This document shows, piece after piece, positions 63,468 to 64,000 of a DNA stretch of 64,000 nucleotides. Under the pieces are notes generated by a model that was given only the letters and a program-made list of their open reading frames with translations, searched no databases and was not told the DNA's origin. Position numbers and translations under genes: made by a program. This DNA is from Diabrotica undecimpunctata. Lineage: Eukaryota; Arthropoda; Insecta; Coleoptera; Chrysomelidae. Each line of letters starts with the position of its first letter. The stretch's first letter is position 1. The stretch lies in assembly GCF_040954645.1 (NCBI RefSeq), contig NC_092812.1:4402001-4466000 (forward strand), written 5' to 3'.

Positions 63468-64000
63468 CCCTGGGTTAGTGTTCTGGGGTATACCATACCC
63501 CATGTACTCCTTTTGTTACTATAAAATCGAAAGTAGATGAAATAGCGCCTTCCAGCGCTTAGTAGCTATAGTTTATACATGTTTTCTCGCGATAACCTTG
63601 TTGCCAACTGTCCATACAATTTCAGTTTCAATTAGGAGTTGGTCAAAGACGGTTGGGGTGTATTATACCCCGGTACACTACTGTCGTAACTTTTAGTTGT
63701 TTGGTTTTATAGAGGTAAATTTACATGATATTTTTAATATTTTTTTGAGATGTACTATGATTTTTACTTTTCGTTTAGCGATACTGAATTATATAATAAT
63801 TATATCTTATTAACAAGAGCAGGAAAGGGTAAAACGTTTATTGGAGGAGTTTTGCACTATTTCTGACGAGAAGATATCTTTAATTAATAGTGAATCTGAG
63901 GAAGAACAAAGTGGCTTAAGCTTCTAAAGAACAAAAAAGTGAGAACAAGGTCGGATAATATAGGTACATATCAACCTGGTGTATGAGGAATAGCACAAAA
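63468..64000 (+). mobile_element. 5' end of a piggyBac-like element, runs off the window
   Basis: TTAA at 63464-63467 is followed directly by CCCTGGGTTAGTG, the TTAA-CCC form of piggyBac termini. Subterminal palindromic blocks follow (ggggtataccatacccc at about 63494; ggggtgtattatacccc at about 63656). From about 63815 a frame reads QEQERVKRLLEEFCTISDEK, ISLINSESEEEQSG and stops at 63927, like the acidic N-terminus of piggyBac transposases. Confidence 0.6.

Noticed and set aside
1..64000. CRISPR arrays, operons, bacterial features
   Set aside because: The sequence is eukaryotic repeat DNA; the regular repeats seen are transposon subrepeats.

Overview
This window looks like gene-poor, AT-rich insect DNA made almost entirely of transposable elements. 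I found no convincing host gene. Two errantivirus-type (insect endogenous retrovirus) Ty3/gypsy elements with env remnants, piggyBac, pogo, hAT and Penelope-like pieces, and many 5'-truncated non-LTR fragments all point to an insect. A beetle is my guess, but that is inference.

Layout. 1-7256: minus-strand errantivirus (env, integrase, RT, protease, gag, PBS, 5' LTR), cut at the window edge and split by a non-LTR insert. 7590-9635: a Jockey-like 3' end and a gypsy integrase relic. 9719-13434: a pogo/Tigger-like element carrying a non-LTR fragment and a tRNA-derived SINE. 13560-13870: Penelope-like GIY-YIG relic. 13951-17200: a TIR transposon coding for a DUF7869-type protein, with a 4-bp target duplication. 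17205-18345: relics. 18755-27309: a long inverted repeat whose right arm holds a non-LTR fragment and a complete 6.2-kb I/Jockey-type retrotransposon. 27310-30608: an endonuclease fragment, another copy of the repeat, a non-LTR 3' end and an intron-bearing DDE transposase. 31070-35145: GC-rich LTR-like patch, a DUF7869 relic, piggyBac relics and a non-LTR RT. 35847-49603: a second errantivirus-like element (plus strand), with a hAT in its 5' LTR and a young Ty3/gypsy element (41814-47822, minus) inside its integrase. 51875-54527: a second DUF7869 TIR transposon. 54531-57650: a relative of the young Ty3/gypsy element. 57679-63372: a foldback element built of tandem subrepeats, holding a non-LTR insert and a TA-flanked palindromic element with a Cys-rich ORF. 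63468 onward: the start of a piggyBac-like element.

Most notable. The Pol protein of the 41.8-47.8 kb Ty3/gypsy element does not end after integrase. It continues into a macrodomain that resembles the ADP-ribosyl-glutamate hydrolase TARG1/OARD1, then a CCCH zinc finger. A diverged second element at 54.9-57.7 kb carries the same tail with the same zinc-finger spacing, so this looks like a stable feature of a retrotransposon lineage rather than a chance fusion. Also notable are the three DUF7869-coding elements, two with clear TIRs and 4-bp target duplications and one with its empty site preserved in a paralogous repeat, and hammerhead-ribozyme-like cores in the long inverted repeats.

Because insertions are nested, relative ages can be read. 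The errantivirus at 35.8-49.6 kb is older than the hAT and macrodomain elements within it. The long inverted repeat is older than the I-type element that splits it. The macrodomain element is young: its 249-bp LTRs differ at about 2 sites.
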